Part shown: piece after piece, positions 46,357-55,604 of the stretch
Numbering within the stretch: position 1 is the first letter of the stretch
How the letters are laid out: each line of letters begins with the position of its first letter
Translations under genes and position numbers: made by a program
Notes under the pieces: model-generated
The model's input: only the letters and a program-made list of their open reading frames with translations
Database searches by the model: none
Told to the model about the DNA's origin: nothing
Source: Rariglobus sp.
GTDB lineage: Bacteria; Verrucomicrobiota; Verrucomicrobiia; Opitutales; Opitutaceae
Assembly: GCA_029266495.1 (NCBI GenBank)
Contig: JAQSWS010000033.1
Span: 1-61,242 of the forward strand
Direction: 5' to 3'
DNA length: 61,242 nt

Positions 46357-47910
46357 ATGGAACACCTGAGCGGGGCAATCGCCTCTAAATCGCAGCTCAA
46401 GGTCTCTGCAAAGGCGAAGACCTTCGTCCTGGACACCAACGTCCTCCTCCACGACCCCCAGTCGATATTTAAATTCGAGGACAACAACCTGGCCATTCCG
46501 GTCGAGGTTTTGGAAGAATTGGATGCCATCAAAACCGAGCAGTCCACCGAGCGCGGCCGCAATGCCCACCGTGTGCACCGCATCCTCTCGGAGCTTCTGC
46601 CTGACACTCGCTCCATGCACGAAGGCGTGAAGCTGGAGAACGGTGGCACCCTTCAAGTCATCATCAATCCCTACATGGCCGACAGCGAGGCCATGCGCGA
46701 GGCGCCGCTGATGAAAAAGCTGCGCGCGGTGCTCTCCGACTTCTCGAAGAAGGACAACCGCATCATCGCCTCCGCCCTGTTCGTTCAAGAGCGTTACACG
46801 CCTCCGACGATCCTCGTCACCAAGGATGTGAACGTCGCGTTGAAAGCCCGCGCCGTCGGTCTTGAGGCGCAGGATTACCTCAACGACAAAGTGCCGGAAG
46901 GAGACGATGAGGACGCCTATCGCGAAATCCCCGTCACCATCTACGAGATTCAGCGTTTCTGTTCCGAGGGTGAGTTTGATCTTGGTGAAGAGGGCGCCAA
47001 GGAGCTCTTCCTCAACGAATACATCCTGCTCCGTTCGGACGAGGGCAAGACCATGCCGGCTCGTTACTATGGCAATGGCATCGTCAAACGCCTGCGCATT
47101 CCGGAGAGCATCAAGGCGCCGGGCGGCATTTCCATTCGTTCGCGCAACCTGGAGCAGCAGTTCTTCATGGATGCGTTGCTCGACGATTCGATTTCGCTGG
47201 TCACCTGCTTCGGCAAGGCGGGCACGGGCAAGACCCTGCTTTCGATCGGCTGTGCGCTTCACCAGACGCATGACGACCGTTCGCTTTACGACGGCGTTTC
47301 GATCTCCCGCCCGGTCATGGCGCTCGGCAAGGACATCGGGTTCCTTCCGGGCACGATGGAGGAAAAAATGAAGCCCTGGCTGCAGCCCTACTTCGATGCG
47401 CTCGAAGTGCTGATGCCTTCGAAGCCCACGAAGGAGCCGCAGTTCGCCGCCAAGAAGGTCTCCAAGAAGCAGCAGAAAAAACAGCCGAGCGCGCTGGAAA
47501 CATCGCGACAGGAATCCGTTTCCAGCCACGGCGGCGGTCATGGCGGCGGCAGTCATGGTCCGGTGGCGCCGATGAAACCTTACGAGCGGCTCATCAAGAG
47601 CGGCCTGGTCGAGGTCGAGGCGCTGTGCTTCATCCGTGGACGCTCGATCGCCCGCCGCTTCTTCATTCTCGACGAGGCGCAACAGCTCACGCCCCACGAG
47701 GTGAAAACGGTGATCACGCGCATCTCCGAAGGTTCGAAGATCGTGCTGATCGGCGATCCGGCGCAGATTGATAATCCCTACGTCGATGCGCGCAGCAACG
47801 GCCTGGTTTATTGCCACAATCGCATGAAGGGCCACGCGCTCTCCGCCCACGTGAAACTTACGAAGGGCGAACGCTCGAAGCTCGCCGAACTCGCGGCGGA
47901 TCTGCTGTGA
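46357..47910 (+). CDS. phoH: PhoH family protein with N-terminal PIN domain
   Basis: This 517-residue protein of the YlaK/PhoH2 type has an N-terminal PIN RNase domain (KTFVLDTNVLLHDPQSIF, IPVEVLEELDAIK, TKDVNVALKARAVG). A C-terminal PhoH ATPase domain follows, with Walker A (CFGKAGTGKTLLS) and Walker B (FFILDEAQQLTPHEVK, then LIGDPAQIDNPYVD). Such proteins are thought to be RNA helicase-nucleases. A Lys/Gln/Gly/His-rich insert of about 50 residues lies between ATPase motifs (around residues 360-410). The ATG at 46357 was chosen since the PIN domain follows; upstream lie DnaA boxes. Confidence 0.93.
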   Translation: MEHLSGAIASKSQLKVSAKAKTFVLDTNVLLHDPQSIFKFEDNNLAIPVEVLEELDAIKTEQSTERGRNAHRVHRILSELLPDTRSMHEGVKLENGGTLQVIINPYMADSEAMREAPLMKKLRAVLSDFSKKDNRIIASALFVQERYTPPTILVTKDVNVALKARAVGLEAQDYLNDKVPEGDDEDAYREIPVTIYEIQRFCSEGEFDLGEEGAKELFLNEYILLRSDEGKTMPARYYGNGIVKRLRIPESIKAPGGISIRSRNLEQQFFMDALLDDSISLVTCFGKAGTGKTLLSIGCALHQTHDDRSLYDGVSISRPVMALGKDIGFLPGTMEEKMKPWLQPYFDALEVLMPSKPTKEPQFAAKKVSKKQQKKQPSALETSRQESVSSHGGGHGGGSHGPVAPMKPYERLIKSGLVEVEALCFIRGRSIARRFFILDEAQQLTPHEVKTVITRISEGSKIVLIGDPAQIDNPYVDARSNGLVYCHNRMKGHALSAHVKLTKGERSKLAELAADLL

Positions 47911-47947
47911 GCTCGATGAGCAGTTAACGTAATTAGAAACGAATACG

Positions 47948-47980
47948 AAACGCCCGCACTCGAGAGAGTGCGGGCGTTTT
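47948..47980. terminator. Bidirectional terminator between phoH and the adenosyltransferase gene
   Basis: ACGCCCGCACTC (47950-47961), loop GAGA and GAGTGCGGGCGT (47966-47977) form a 12-bp stem, flanked by A on the left and T on the right. It serves both converging genes. Confidence 0.9.
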
Positions 47981-48012
47981 GCTGTCCGATTCCGGCCTTC
48001 CCGCCGACGGGA

Positions 48013-48540
48013 TCACATCTCCGCTTTTCGTGCGAGGAGCCAGAGGAGGTCGGAGACGCGGTTGATGTAGCGGATGAGCAGAGGGCGCACGGTGCGGCCT
48101 TGGGCCGGAAGGCCGATGAGGCGCCGTTCGGCCCGACGGGCGGTGGTGCGCGCGAGATCGAGGGCGGCGGCATGCAGATTGGCTCCGGGCGTGGCCCAGC
48201 CGTCGAACTTGACGTTTTGCGCCTCGACCGCGGCGATGGCGGCATCGATCCGGTCCAGGTCGGCATCGGTGAGCCTGGGGAATTTTGACGCGGCATAACG
48301 CGTGGCATCGGATTCAGCGCAGGCGAGCTCGCCCATCAGGTTGACGAGGTCTTTTTGGATGTGCTCCAACCCGGCGCGAAGCCCGGCGTCGGGACAGGTG
48401 GCCTTGGCGAAGCCGATGGCGGCATTGAGTTCGTCGTAGGCGCCGACGGCCTCGATTTGCGGGTGATCCTTGGGCACGCGCTGGCCGTAGAGAAGGCCGG
48501 TGGTGCCTTCGTCACCGGTGCGGGTCGCGATGGAAGACAT
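48013..48540 (-). CDS. ATP:cob(I)alamin adenosyltransferase, PduO type
   Basis: This 175-residue enzyme transfers adenosyl from ATP to cobalamin to form coenzyme B12. The N-terminal TRTGDEGTTGLLYGQRVPKD holds the ATP-binding loop. The helical core has GAYDELNAAIGFAKA and the C-terminal ARTTARRAERRL / YINRVSDLLWLLAR motif. Length is typical. No other B12 gene or cobalamin riboswitch was seen nearby. Confidence 0.94.
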   Translation of the reverse strand: MSSIATRTGDEGTTGLLYGQRVPKDHPQIEAVGAYDELNAAIGFAKATCPDAGLRAGLEHIQKDLVNLMGELACAESDATRYAASKFPRLTDADLDRIDAAIAAVEAQNVKFDGWATPGANLHAAALDLARTTARRAERRLIGLPAQGRTVRPLLIRYINRVSDLLWLLARKAEM

Positions 48541-48661
48541 GGCTCGAACGCTATGCGCTCAATCCGCCGCGTTGCCAGCGCCAACCGTGGCTGACGTTCC
48601 GCCGTGCGGGCGGCCGGCGCCGGTGGACGGATCGGTTCGCTGGTGCTTGTTCTCCTAGCAC

Positions 48662-48688
48662 AAAAAAGCCCCGGGAAAATCCCGGGGC
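48662..48688 (-). terminator. Intrinsic terminator of the LA_2272-type gene
   Basis: GCCCCGGGA (48668-48676), loop AAA and TCCCGGGGC (48680-48688) form a 9-bp stem, followed by six T on the minus strand. Confidence 0.92.
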
Positions 48689-48720
48689 ACAGAGAACGAA
48701 CCAAGGATCAGGCAGAACGA

Positions 48721-49320
48721 TCAGAAACCAACATTGATGAAGGGGAACACCTTGGGGAGCGGATCGAATTGATCCCAATCACGTGACTCCACCTGGTTCC
48801 AAATGCCGATCTGCACGCCTTTAAGGCTGGCGGCATAGTTGACCAAACCAAACTGGACGCCGTGCACATGTTTGGCGGTGTTGACGAAACCGAGCTGAAG
48901 ACCGGAGAAGTCGGCGCTGGAGATGTCATTCCAATTCACCAGACCGGTCTGGAGGCCTTTGACCTTGGAGGAGTTGATATTGAACCAGCCACCCTGCCAG
49001 CCGGTCACTTCTCCCTCGGTGTGGTTGATCAAGCCCCACTGGACGCCGGTCGTGGTGCCGCCGACGTGATTATAAAGGGTCCAGAGACCGCCAAGGCCGA
49101 CGAAGTCGCCGGTGGTGGAATGGGCGAAGCCGATGTCGAGACCTTTGACGTTGCGATTCTCGCCGTAGATCTGAAGGCGGATACCGGATACATCCTCGGT
49201 GGCGGGAACGAGTTGCGGTTCGGGGGCCCAGAGGGAGGCTTGGAAAAACGCCTCGGCGTGCGAGGAGACGGCGAGGGCGCTGGTGACGGTCAGAACGGAC
49301 AGGATTTTAAGGAGTTTCAT
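48721..49320 (-). CDS. LA_2272-type surface repeat protein
   Basis: This 199-residue exported protein has a signal peptide (ILSVLTVTSALAVSSHA) and a chain of short Gly/Asn/Gln repeats of the form G-x-Q-x-G-L-x-N. Examples are GVQWGLINHTEGEVTGWQGG, GLQTGLVNW, GLQLGFVNT, GVQFGLVNY and GVQIGIWNQ, as in LA_2272-family surface proteins. They should form a repetitive beta structure at the cell surface. The function is unknown. An inverted repeat lies 36 nt upstream of the start. Confidence 0.82.
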   Translation of the reverse strand: MKLLKILSVLTVTSALAVSSHAEAFFQASLWAPEPQLVPATEDVSGIRLQIYGENRNVKGLDIGFAHSTTGDFVGLGGLWTLYNHVGGTTTGVQWGLINHTEGEVTGWQGGWFNINSSKVKGLQTGLVNWNDISSADFSGLQLGFVNTAKHVHGVQFGLVNYAASLKGVQIGIWNQVESRDWDQFDPLPKVFPFINVGF

Positions 49321-49355
49321 GTGGGGGTTTTAACATGATCGCGAGTTGCGATGTT

Positions 49356-49378
49356 GGTCATGAGCTTGGTTCATGACC
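49356..49378. promoter_or_regulatory. Inverted repeat upstream of the LA_2272-type gene
   Basis: GGTCATGA (49356-49363) and TCATGACC (49371-49378) make a perfect 8-bp inverted repeat with a 7-nt spacer. It could be a regulator site. A weaker one (CGAACCA/TGGTTCG) lies at 49466-49484. Confidence 0.45.
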
Positions 49379-49569
49379 GTGAAAACGCACGTTTTTTCCC
49401 TCCTGCTTGTGTAAGCAAAAAATGAAAAAATCGTGGGCATGCACGGGCATGCGGGCACGGACCGACGAACCAGAGATTGGTTCGCACGGAATCGCAGGAT
49501 CTTGCGGGCCTGCGCTGTTTTTTTTGAGCCTGTCCGGTCTTGCCTGTGCCGGCGTGCCTTTGGCCCGGC

Positions 49570-50643
49570 TCAGGCGATCTTCCGGGCGGCCGCCTGGGCC
49601 TTGAGGCACAGTTCCGCGGCCTTGAAGGCGTGGGCCTGCGTCATGGCTTTCTCGGTGCGGTTGAGACAGTCTAGGATCAGTTCGCCGAAGAACCGGAAGC
49701 CAACCTGGCCTTCGACGTGGAGGTGGTGTTCACCTTTTTCATCAACCAGATAGACATGATTCCCGGTTTTTTCCCGGCCGACATCGACGTATTTGCGCAG
49801 CTCGATGTAGCCATGGGTGCCGAGAATGGTCATGCGGCCGTCGCCCCACGTGCTCAGGCCGGCGGGGGTGAACCAATCGACGCGGATGTAGTTTGAGGCA
49901 CCGTTGTTGCCCACGAGGCTGGCCTCGCCGAAATCCTCGAACTCGGGGGTTTCCGGGTGAGCGTAGTTGGCGACGGCGGCGTTGGTCACGGTGGCGTCGG
50001 TCGCGCCGGTGAACGTAAGGAATTGCTCGAACTGATGGCTGCCGATGTCGCAAAGAATGCCGCCGTATTGTTCTTTTTTGAAGAACCAGTCGGGGCGTCC
50101 CGTGCCGAGGCGATGCGGGCCAAGGCCGATGACCTGAATGACGCGACCGATGGCGCCTTGTTGGACGAGATCGGTGGCATACATCGCGGATTCGACGTGG
50201 AGGCGTTCGCTGAAATACACCGCATATTTCCGGCCGGTGCGGGCGGCGACAGCGCGGGCTTCCTCAAGCTGGGACAGCTGGGTGAACGGGGTCTTGTCGG
50301 TGAAGTAGTCCTTGCCGGCTTCCATCACACGGCAGCCGAGAGGGCCGCGCAGATTCGGAACGGCGGCGGCGGCGACGAGTTTCACCGCGGGATCGGCGAG
50401 AATTTCGTCGAGCGAGCGGGCAACCTGGACCTGCGGATACTTGGCGCGAAAGGCTTCAACTTTCTTCGGGTCGGCATCGTAGACCCATTTGAGTTCGCCG
50501 CCGGCCTCGGTGAGGCCGTTGCACTGGCCGTAGATGTGGCCGTGGTCGAGGTGCGCGGCGGCAAAAACGAATTCACCGGGCCTGACCACCGGGCTGGGTT
50601 TGCCTTGGGGGGCGTAGTTCATGCCGTCGGATTTTTGGCTCAT
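49570..50643 (-). CDS. Gfo/Idh/MocA family NAD(P)-dependent oxidoreductase
   Basis: This 357-residue sugar- or inositol-type dehydrogenase has an N-terminal Rossmann part with a dinucleotide-adjacent VYDADPKKVEAFRAKYP. The GKDYFTDKTPFTQLSQLEEA lysine region and a C-terminal substrate domain with GGILCDIGSHQFEQFLTFTG (Asp/His of the active site) follow. The glycine-rich loop is degenerate (AAHLDHGHIYGQCNGL). No sugar gene adjoins it, so the substrate is unknown. Confidence 0.88.
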   Translation of the reverse strand: MSQKSDGMNYAPQGKPSPVVRPGEFVFAAAHLDHGHIYGQCNGLTEAGGELKWVYDADPKKVEAFRAKYPQVQVARSLDEILADPAVKLVAAAAVPNLRGPLGCRVMEAGKDYFTDKTPFTQLSQLEEARAVAARTGRKYAVYFSERLHVESAMYATDLVQQGAIGRVIQVIGLGPHRLGTGRPDWFFKKEQYGGILCDIGSHQFEQFLTFTGATDATVTNAAVANYAHPETPEFEDFGEASLVGNNGASNYIRVDWFTPAGLSTWGDGRMTILGTHGYIELRKYVDVGREKTGNHVYLVDEKGEHHLHVEGQVGFRFFGELILDCLNRTEKAMTQAHAFKAAELCLKAQAAARKIA

Positions 50644-50778
50644 GGGTATCGGAGTGGGTAAGAGGTTGCCATGAACCTAGGCGCGGCGCGGCGCGGGAGG
50701 CGAGGGGACGGACGCTGCAAACTGTCTCAGGGGGAGGAATGGCACGCCGTGAGCGGCGGCCCTACATCGGACGGGTAT

Positions 50779-51351
50779 CTACGGAGCCGCTTCGCTTTCC
50801 TCGCGGGTTTGTTTCGCGAGTTCCTTGATCTTTTTCTCGAGACCGGTGCGGACCTTTTTCTCCATGCGATCGATGAAGAGGGTGCCGTTGAGGTGATCCA
50901 CTTCATGCTGGATGCAGCGGGAGAGCAGGCCGTCGCACGCGAGCGTATGCGGGGTGCCCTGCAAGTCCTGATAAGTCACGCGAATGGCATCCGGACGGAA
51001 CACGTCGCCGCGGATGTCGGGGAATGAGAGGCAACCCTCCTCATAAACGGTTTCCTCGGAAGGCAGCAGGGTGACGACCGGGTTGATCAACGTGAGCGGC
51101 ATGAACAGCTCGAGCGGGGGTTTGGCGCCGTCGAGTTCCCATGTGAAATCGCGGTCGGCGGCACGCAGGTCGACCACGCAGAATTGCAACGCCTTGCCAA
51201 TTTGTTGCGCGGCCAGTCCGATACCGGAGGCGGTGTGCATCGTGGCCACCATTTGCTCGGAAAGCAGGCCAAGGGAGGAGTCGAAGACCTTTACGGGATC
51301 TCCTTTTTTTCGGAGCACGGGGTCGTTGTAGTGAACAATTCGAAGGGCCAT
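50779..51351 (-). CDS. def: Peptide deformylase
   Basis: This 190-residue metalloenzyme removes formyl from new proteins. All three motifs are present: GIGLAAQQIG, EEGCLSFP and QHEVDHLNG, with Cys and two His as metal ligands. The ATG at 51351 was chosen because the sequence MALRIVHYNDPVLRKKG is the usual start; the open frame runs 231 nt further over the divergent gene. It ends in a Lys/Glu-rich tail. Confidence 0.96.
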   Translation of the reverse strand: MALRIVHYNDPVLRKKGDPVKVFDSSLGLLSEQMVATMHTASGIGLAAQQIGKALQFCVVDLRAADRDFTWELDGAKPPLELFMPLTLINPVVTLLPSEETVYEEGCLSFPDIRGDVFRPDAIRVTYQDLQGTPHTLACDGLLSRCIQHEVDHLNGTLFIDRMEKKVRTGLEKKIKELAKQTREESEAAP

Positions 51352-51387
51352 TAGTCTATTGTTGAGGCCGCGTAACGTGTATTTGCC

Positions 51388-53073
51388 ATGCGCGAGCGGC
51401 AAATGAATACTGCGACGCGCATGAGTTCTTCCGCCCATCTCCGTTCCGGATCGGTCTTGATCTGGATGCTTGCCGGTTTGCTTGTGCTGGCGGCGGCCTG
51501 GGTGGTGCCCGTCAATCTCAAGTCGGTCACCCCCGCGCTCCTCAAAGAAGCGGGTGCGGGCACTCCTGCAGTGGCACGCCAAGGGCGCCAGTTATTGGAG
51601 CGCGAGAAGCCCGGTCCCGCCGCGATGGTCCTCGCCGCCGCCCGCACGCTGGGCGACCCGCAGTCCTCCGCACTGGCAACCGCCCTCGACAACGCCGCCC
51701 ACCGTCAACCGGAACTCGTGCCTTGGGGCGGCTGGGACCCCTTTCTCGATCCGATCTTTAATCTCAAGGAAAACGCCGGGCGCACCGCCAGCACGCCCGT
51801 GCTCACGTTTTTCATCACGGAGAAAGCGCGCACCCAATTGCTCGGCTACCTGCAAAATTCCCGTTCGCAAGGCGTGCTCACGCTCCTGCGCGTGCGCGAG
51901 ATCGATCAGGCCGGACGCTTTGTGCCCGCGACCAAGCCCGGGGGGCAGACCCTTGATGCGGTCGTGCTGCTCTCCGCCTTGCTTTATCAGGGAGAGCATT
52001 TTTCCACCCCGCTTCAGCGTGAGTTGCGCGAGCTCGCCGACGTTGCGGTGCGGCAAAACCAGCTCGGCGGACTGGAGCCCGTTTTTATTGATCTGCTCTC
52101 CCTGGGCAGGCGTCTGGATTGGATTCAGCTGACCGAACTCATGCGTGTGACCGACAGCGTGAAGACCGCCGGTGAGTTCGCCCAGCTGGCCCGCGCCACG
52201 CCCGACGACCTGCCGTTGATCTACGCGGCGGCGCTTGTCACCGGTTCGGCCGACCGTGTGGCGACTTACCTCTTGAAATACGGACGCCCGGGCATGGAGG
52301 ACCTGAAGCTTGCGCTTGCCCTCGGCCAGGGCGCCACGGAGCAATTGCTCACCCGCCAGGTTCCCGTCAACCGCCAGCCGGCTCCCTCGTTCGGTCCTTT
52401 CACCCTCGCGGCGTTGCTTTATCCCAGGCTGGCGCTGGTCGCGAAGTATCTCGGTTTTCTCCTGGGAGCATTCTGTTTGTTTCGGGGTCTGGAGAGTCTG
52501 CTCTTCGACGACGGCGACTCGTCGCTGCCGCGGGTGAAGAGCGGCATGCTGGCGATCCTGACCGCCGCGATGCTCGTGCTTGGGACGGAACCCTTCCTGC
52601 TCAAGACTCCCGATCCATCCGAATTCCAACTCAAGTTAACTGTTCCCGTCCTCTCCAATATTTCCGATCCTGCCTCCCTCACGCACACGGCTCCCACGCA
52701 TACCATGGACATCTCAACCCTCCTCACCATCGGCTTCTTCGCCCTGCTGCAAATCGGCATGTATCTCTTCTGCCTCGCCAAAATGCGAGAGATCGACCGC
52801 CAGGACGCGCCCGCGCTCCTCAAGCTTCGCCTGATGGAGAACGAGGAAAATCTCTTCGACGGCGGCCTCTACATCGGCATCGCCGGCACCGCGACGGCCC
52901 TCGTGCTGCAAGTCCTGGGCGTGATCCAGCCCAACCTCCTCGCCGCCTATTCCTCCAATCTCTTTGGCATTTGCTGCGTGGCGCTCGTCAAGATCCGTCA
53001 CGTCCGCCCTTACAAACGCCGGTTGATTCTTGAAGGCCAGGTCGAATCAAAGCCCGTGATCGCCGTGGCATGA
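51388..53073 (+). CDS. Multi-helix membrane protein of unknown function
   Basis: This protein of about 561 residues has one N-terminal membrane helix (VLIWMLAGLLVLAAAWVV) and a large helical soluble middle (about residues 45-345). Some four C-terminal membrane helices follow (YLGFLLGAFCLFRGLESLLF, MLAILTAAMLVLG, LTIGFFALLQIGMYLFCLA, IAGTATALVLQVLGV). The middle resembles an alpha-solenoid. I do not recognise the family. ATG codons at 51388, 51403 and 51421 are all possible. The next gene is 70 nt downstream on the same strand; the two probably form one system. Confidence 0.68.
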   Translation: MRERQMNTATRMSSSAHLRSGSVLIWMLAGLLVLAAAWVVPVNLKSVTPALLKEAGAGTPAVARQGRQLLEREKPGPAAMVLAAARTLGDPQSSALATALDNAAHRQPELVPWGGWDPFLDPIFNLKENAGRTASTPVLTFFITEKARTQLLGYLQNSRSQGVLTLLRVREIDQAGRFVPATKPGGQTLDAVVLLSALLYQGEHFSTPLQRELRELADVAVRQNQLGGLEPVFIDLLSLGRRLDWIQLTELMRVTDSVKTAGEFAQLARATPDDLPLIYAAALVTGSADRVATYLLKYGRPGMEDLKLALALGQGATEQLLTRQVPVNRQPAPSFGPFTLAALLYPRLALVAKYLGFLLGAFCLFRGLESLLFDDGDSSLPRVKSGMLAILTAAMLVLGTEPFLLKTPDPSEFQLKLTVPVLSNISDPASLTHTAPTHTMDISTLLTIGFFALLQIGMYLFCLAKMREIDRQDAPALLKLRLMENEENLFDGGLYIGIAGTATALVLQVLGVIQPNLLAAYSSNLFGICCVALVKIRHVRPYKRRLILEGQVESKPVIAVA

Positions 53074-53143
53074 AGACCTGCGAAGTATTCGTTGCCGGTG
53101 ACAACGCGTTACACCTGCGTCCGCCCGCCCGCGCCTACGCGCC

Positions 53144-54526
53144 ATGAACAGAACCCTCCTCCTCATTCTTTGCGACTTTCTCCTGCTGACGTTGCTTGCA
53201 CTGACGGACTGGCAGAAAGCCGTGCCGGCGGATGCCGCGCCCAAGCCTCCCGCCGTCGCCGCCACGCCGGGTGCCGGCGCGGCCACCGCGGATGACGACA
53301 TCGTCTCCGTGATGAAGCTTTCGCTGGAGGACGAACGCGTGCAACGCGACCAGCTCTCGCAACAACTCCAGACCACGCAGAGCACGCTGAGCGAACGCGA
53401 AAAGGCGCTCTCGCAAACCTCCAGCGTCCTTGCCGACACGCAATCGAAGGTCGACACGCTTTCACGGCAATACACCGCCGCGGCGGCCGATGCCTCGCTC
53501 ACCAAGGAGCAACTCGACAAGCTCCAGCGCGACCTTGAACAGCGCCGGGCCGAGGCCGAGCGCCAGGCGAAGGAACTCGCCGCCCTCGAAAAATCCCAGG
53601 CCGAGGCCCGCGCGAAGATCGAGGATCTCAACGTCACCGTGCGCGTCGCCGAACAGGAAAAACAGATGCTCCGCGTCGCCGCCGACACCCTCAAAACCCA
53701 GGTCGAGGCCGAGCGCCAGGAACGCCTCAAAGTGCAGGAAACCACCACGCAGCTCGCCCAGGGCGTCGGGCAGCTCGCCGACAGCTCCACCGCGCTCACC
53801 AAGGAAATTCGCGAAAACCGGCCCATCAACGTCAACGTGCTGTTCAACGAGTTTCTCGCCAACCGCGTGCAGACTTCGTTCATCGGCACGCGTCCCGGCT
53901 TGATTGGGGAACGCACGCTGACGAAGGACACGCGAACGATCTTCGTGACCGACGGGCGCGCCACCGTGGCGTTGCTTCATATCAATGACACGCCGTTCTC
54001 CTCGCTCTCGGAACCCGGTTGGGATTGGAACACGCTCAAGGCGGAGTTCCGCAAGGGGTCCTATGCCGGCACGGTGGATCGACTGTCCTTTCTGGCGATT
54101 GACCCGCGCGTCGCCGTGCTGCCGGTTTCGCCGATGCAGCAAGCCGCATTGGGGGTGAAGGCCTATCCGATCGCGCTGGAGCCTTTCAAGTTCACCGACG
54201 CGTTGCTCATCTCAAATGGCGGGACGGGCTATGGTGAGGTTCCCTTCAAGCTCGATCCGGCCAATCCGAGTTACGTGCGCATGGACAACCGGCTTGTAAG
54301 GCGGCTGTTTGGCGACTTCGCCCCGTCGCGTGGAGACCTTGTCTTGAGCAAGACGGGCGAACTGCTCGGCATCATGGTGAACAGCGAGTATTGCGCGCTG
54401 GTGAATAATTTTCTCCCCTCGCAGGTGATCCGCACGGGCGACGATCTGGCGACCCGCCCGACCAGCGGGCAGTTCAACGATCTTTCGCAACGCCTGCGCC
54501 GTCTGCCGCTGCGCATTCAGCAGTAA
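53144..54526 (+). CDS. Membrane-anchored coiled-coil protein with a trypsin-like C-terminal fold
   Basis: This 460-residue protein has an N-terminal anchor (TLLLILCDFLLLTLLALTDW). A long coiled coil follows (about residues 50-220), then a domain whose end (SRGDLVLSKTGELLGIMVNS) recalls the Gly-Asp-x-Gly-x-Leu-x-Gly strand pair of trypsin/HtrA folds. No Gly-Asp-Ser-Gly nucleophile is visible, so it would be an inactive or non-protease version. Partner of the preceding membrane protein by position. Function unknown. Confidence 0.68.
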   Translation: MNRTLLLILCDFLLLTLLALTDWQKAVPADAAPKPPAVAATPGAGAATADDDIVSVMKLSLEDERVQRDQLSQQLQTTQSTLSEREKALSQTSSVLADTQSKVDTLSRQYTAAAADASLTKEQLDKLQRDLEQRRAEAERQAKELAALEKSQAEARAKIEDLNVTVRVAEQEKQMLRVAADTLKTQVEAERQERLKVQETTTQLAQGVGQLADSSTALTKEIRENRPINVNVLFNEFLANRVQTSFIGTRPGLIGERTLTKDTRTIFVTDGRATVALLHINDTPFSSLSEPGWDWNTLKAEFRKGSYAGTVDRLSFLAIDPRVAVLPVSPMQQAALGVKAYPIALEPFKFTDALLISNGGTGYGEVPFKLDPANPSYVRMDNRLVRRLFGDFAPSRGDLVLSKTGELLGIMVNSEYCALVNNFLPSQVIRTGDDLATRPTSGQFNDLSQRLRRLPLRIQQ

Positions 54527-54561
54527 CGGGCGGGAGGCGTGGCGCCAGCGCTGCTTTTTTC

Positions 54562-55440
54562 TCAAGGCCAGGTGAGGCTCGCGCCGTCACGCAGCGTGCG
54601 GCGCACCTCTCCGGTTGCCGTCCGCCATAAAATTGTGAGTTCCCACGTGGCCGGGGCATGCGACGACAATCCGAATGTCTCGGGCTTGATCTCCACGGGA
54701 AGGGCGTTCTGAGAAGCGAGGCTCATCAGCTTGTAAGTGACGTTGATGCCATAGGCGTGGGGCCCATACTGGGCCTCGACGATGGTGACTTGAGGACGCG
54801 GCCATGACAGCGGTTCGGCCAGCCCGTTCTTGCCATCCGCGGACTTGGGCAGCTGATCCTGGTTGAGCAGGTTGCCTTCGTTCTGCGCCCGGAAAAATTT
54901 CTCGTCCACGCGCACCCAGAGTGATCCGGAGTCGGTGCCGTGGAGGTCGGGGGAAAGCAAAAGAAGATAGACCGGGTCAAAGCGTTCCTGGAGCCAGCCT
55001 CCGACCAGATCGGATGCGGGCACGCGCGTGAGGTAGCCCTTGATTTCGAGCTTTCGGCTGAGGGTGTAGTAGCCGGGCAGTTGTTCGACGAAACCGCGCT
55101 TGGTTTGTTCGGCCACCTCCATTTGACCCTCGACGAACGCCTGATCGTCGAGACTGAGCGTCGTCACGGGAAGTTTGAAGCAGGCGGAATCACTCTGTCT
55201 CCGAATGACGACCTGGCCTTTTTTGGCGGAAATCAACGAACCCTCGAACGAGCGTCCATTTTGATCGATCCACATTCGCGGAGGGGAGCTCAATGGCCCG
55301 GGGAGGGTTTCGACGATGGTGGTCTCGGCAGGTGTCGAAGGAGCGGGCTCGGGTTGAGCTGACGGATAATATTTCCGCCAGGCAACGACTGCGGCCGAAA
55401 TGAGTATTGCCAGTAACACCACGCGCAGGAAGACCTTCAT
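54562..55440 (-). CDS. Membrane-anchored SHD1-like domain protein
   Basis: This 292-residue protein has an N-terminal membrane helix (VFLRVVLLAILISAAVVAW) and a Pro/Thr linker. An SHD1-like domain (RMWIDQNGRSFEGSLISAKK ... LPVTTLSLDDQAFVEGQ) closely follows the pattern in the protein encoded at 16886-18313. The remainder is beta-rich and unrecognised. The ATG at 55440 was preferred to a TTG 6 nt upstream. It converges on the two-gene membrane system. Confidence 0.7.
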   Translation of the reverse strand: MKVFLRVVLLAILISAAVVAWRKYYPSAQPEPAPSTPAETTIVETLPGPLSSPPRMWIDQNGRSFEGSLISAKKGQVVIRRQSDSACFKLPVTTLSLDDQAFVEGQMEVAEQTKRGFVEQLPGYYTLSRKLEIKGYLTRVPASDLVGGWLQERFDPVYLLLLSPDLHGTDSGSLWVRVDEKFFRAQNEGNLLNQDQLPKSADGKNGLAEPLSWPRPQVTIVEAQYGPHAYGINVTYKLMSLASQNALPVEIKPETFGLSSHAPATWELTILWRTATGEVRRTLRDGASLTWP

Positions 55441-55604
55441 GTTCAAAATGTTTTGAGGGACGTGCCCGGGAAATCAAGCCCGGCAGCCACGTGAGGTTCG
55501 GGGAACCTTCTCAAATCGATCAGTCACGATTGATGTCCGGACGGGTTCCCCTGATGGAGAGACGGGGCTCGCCACGCTCTGGGTTGCTCTTAATTTTTTT
55601 GTGC

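Noticed and set aside
49510-49575. Terminator for the Gfo/Idh/MocA gene
   Set aside because: GAGCC and GGCTC can pair and a T-run is nearby, but the T-run is on the wrong side for both directions.
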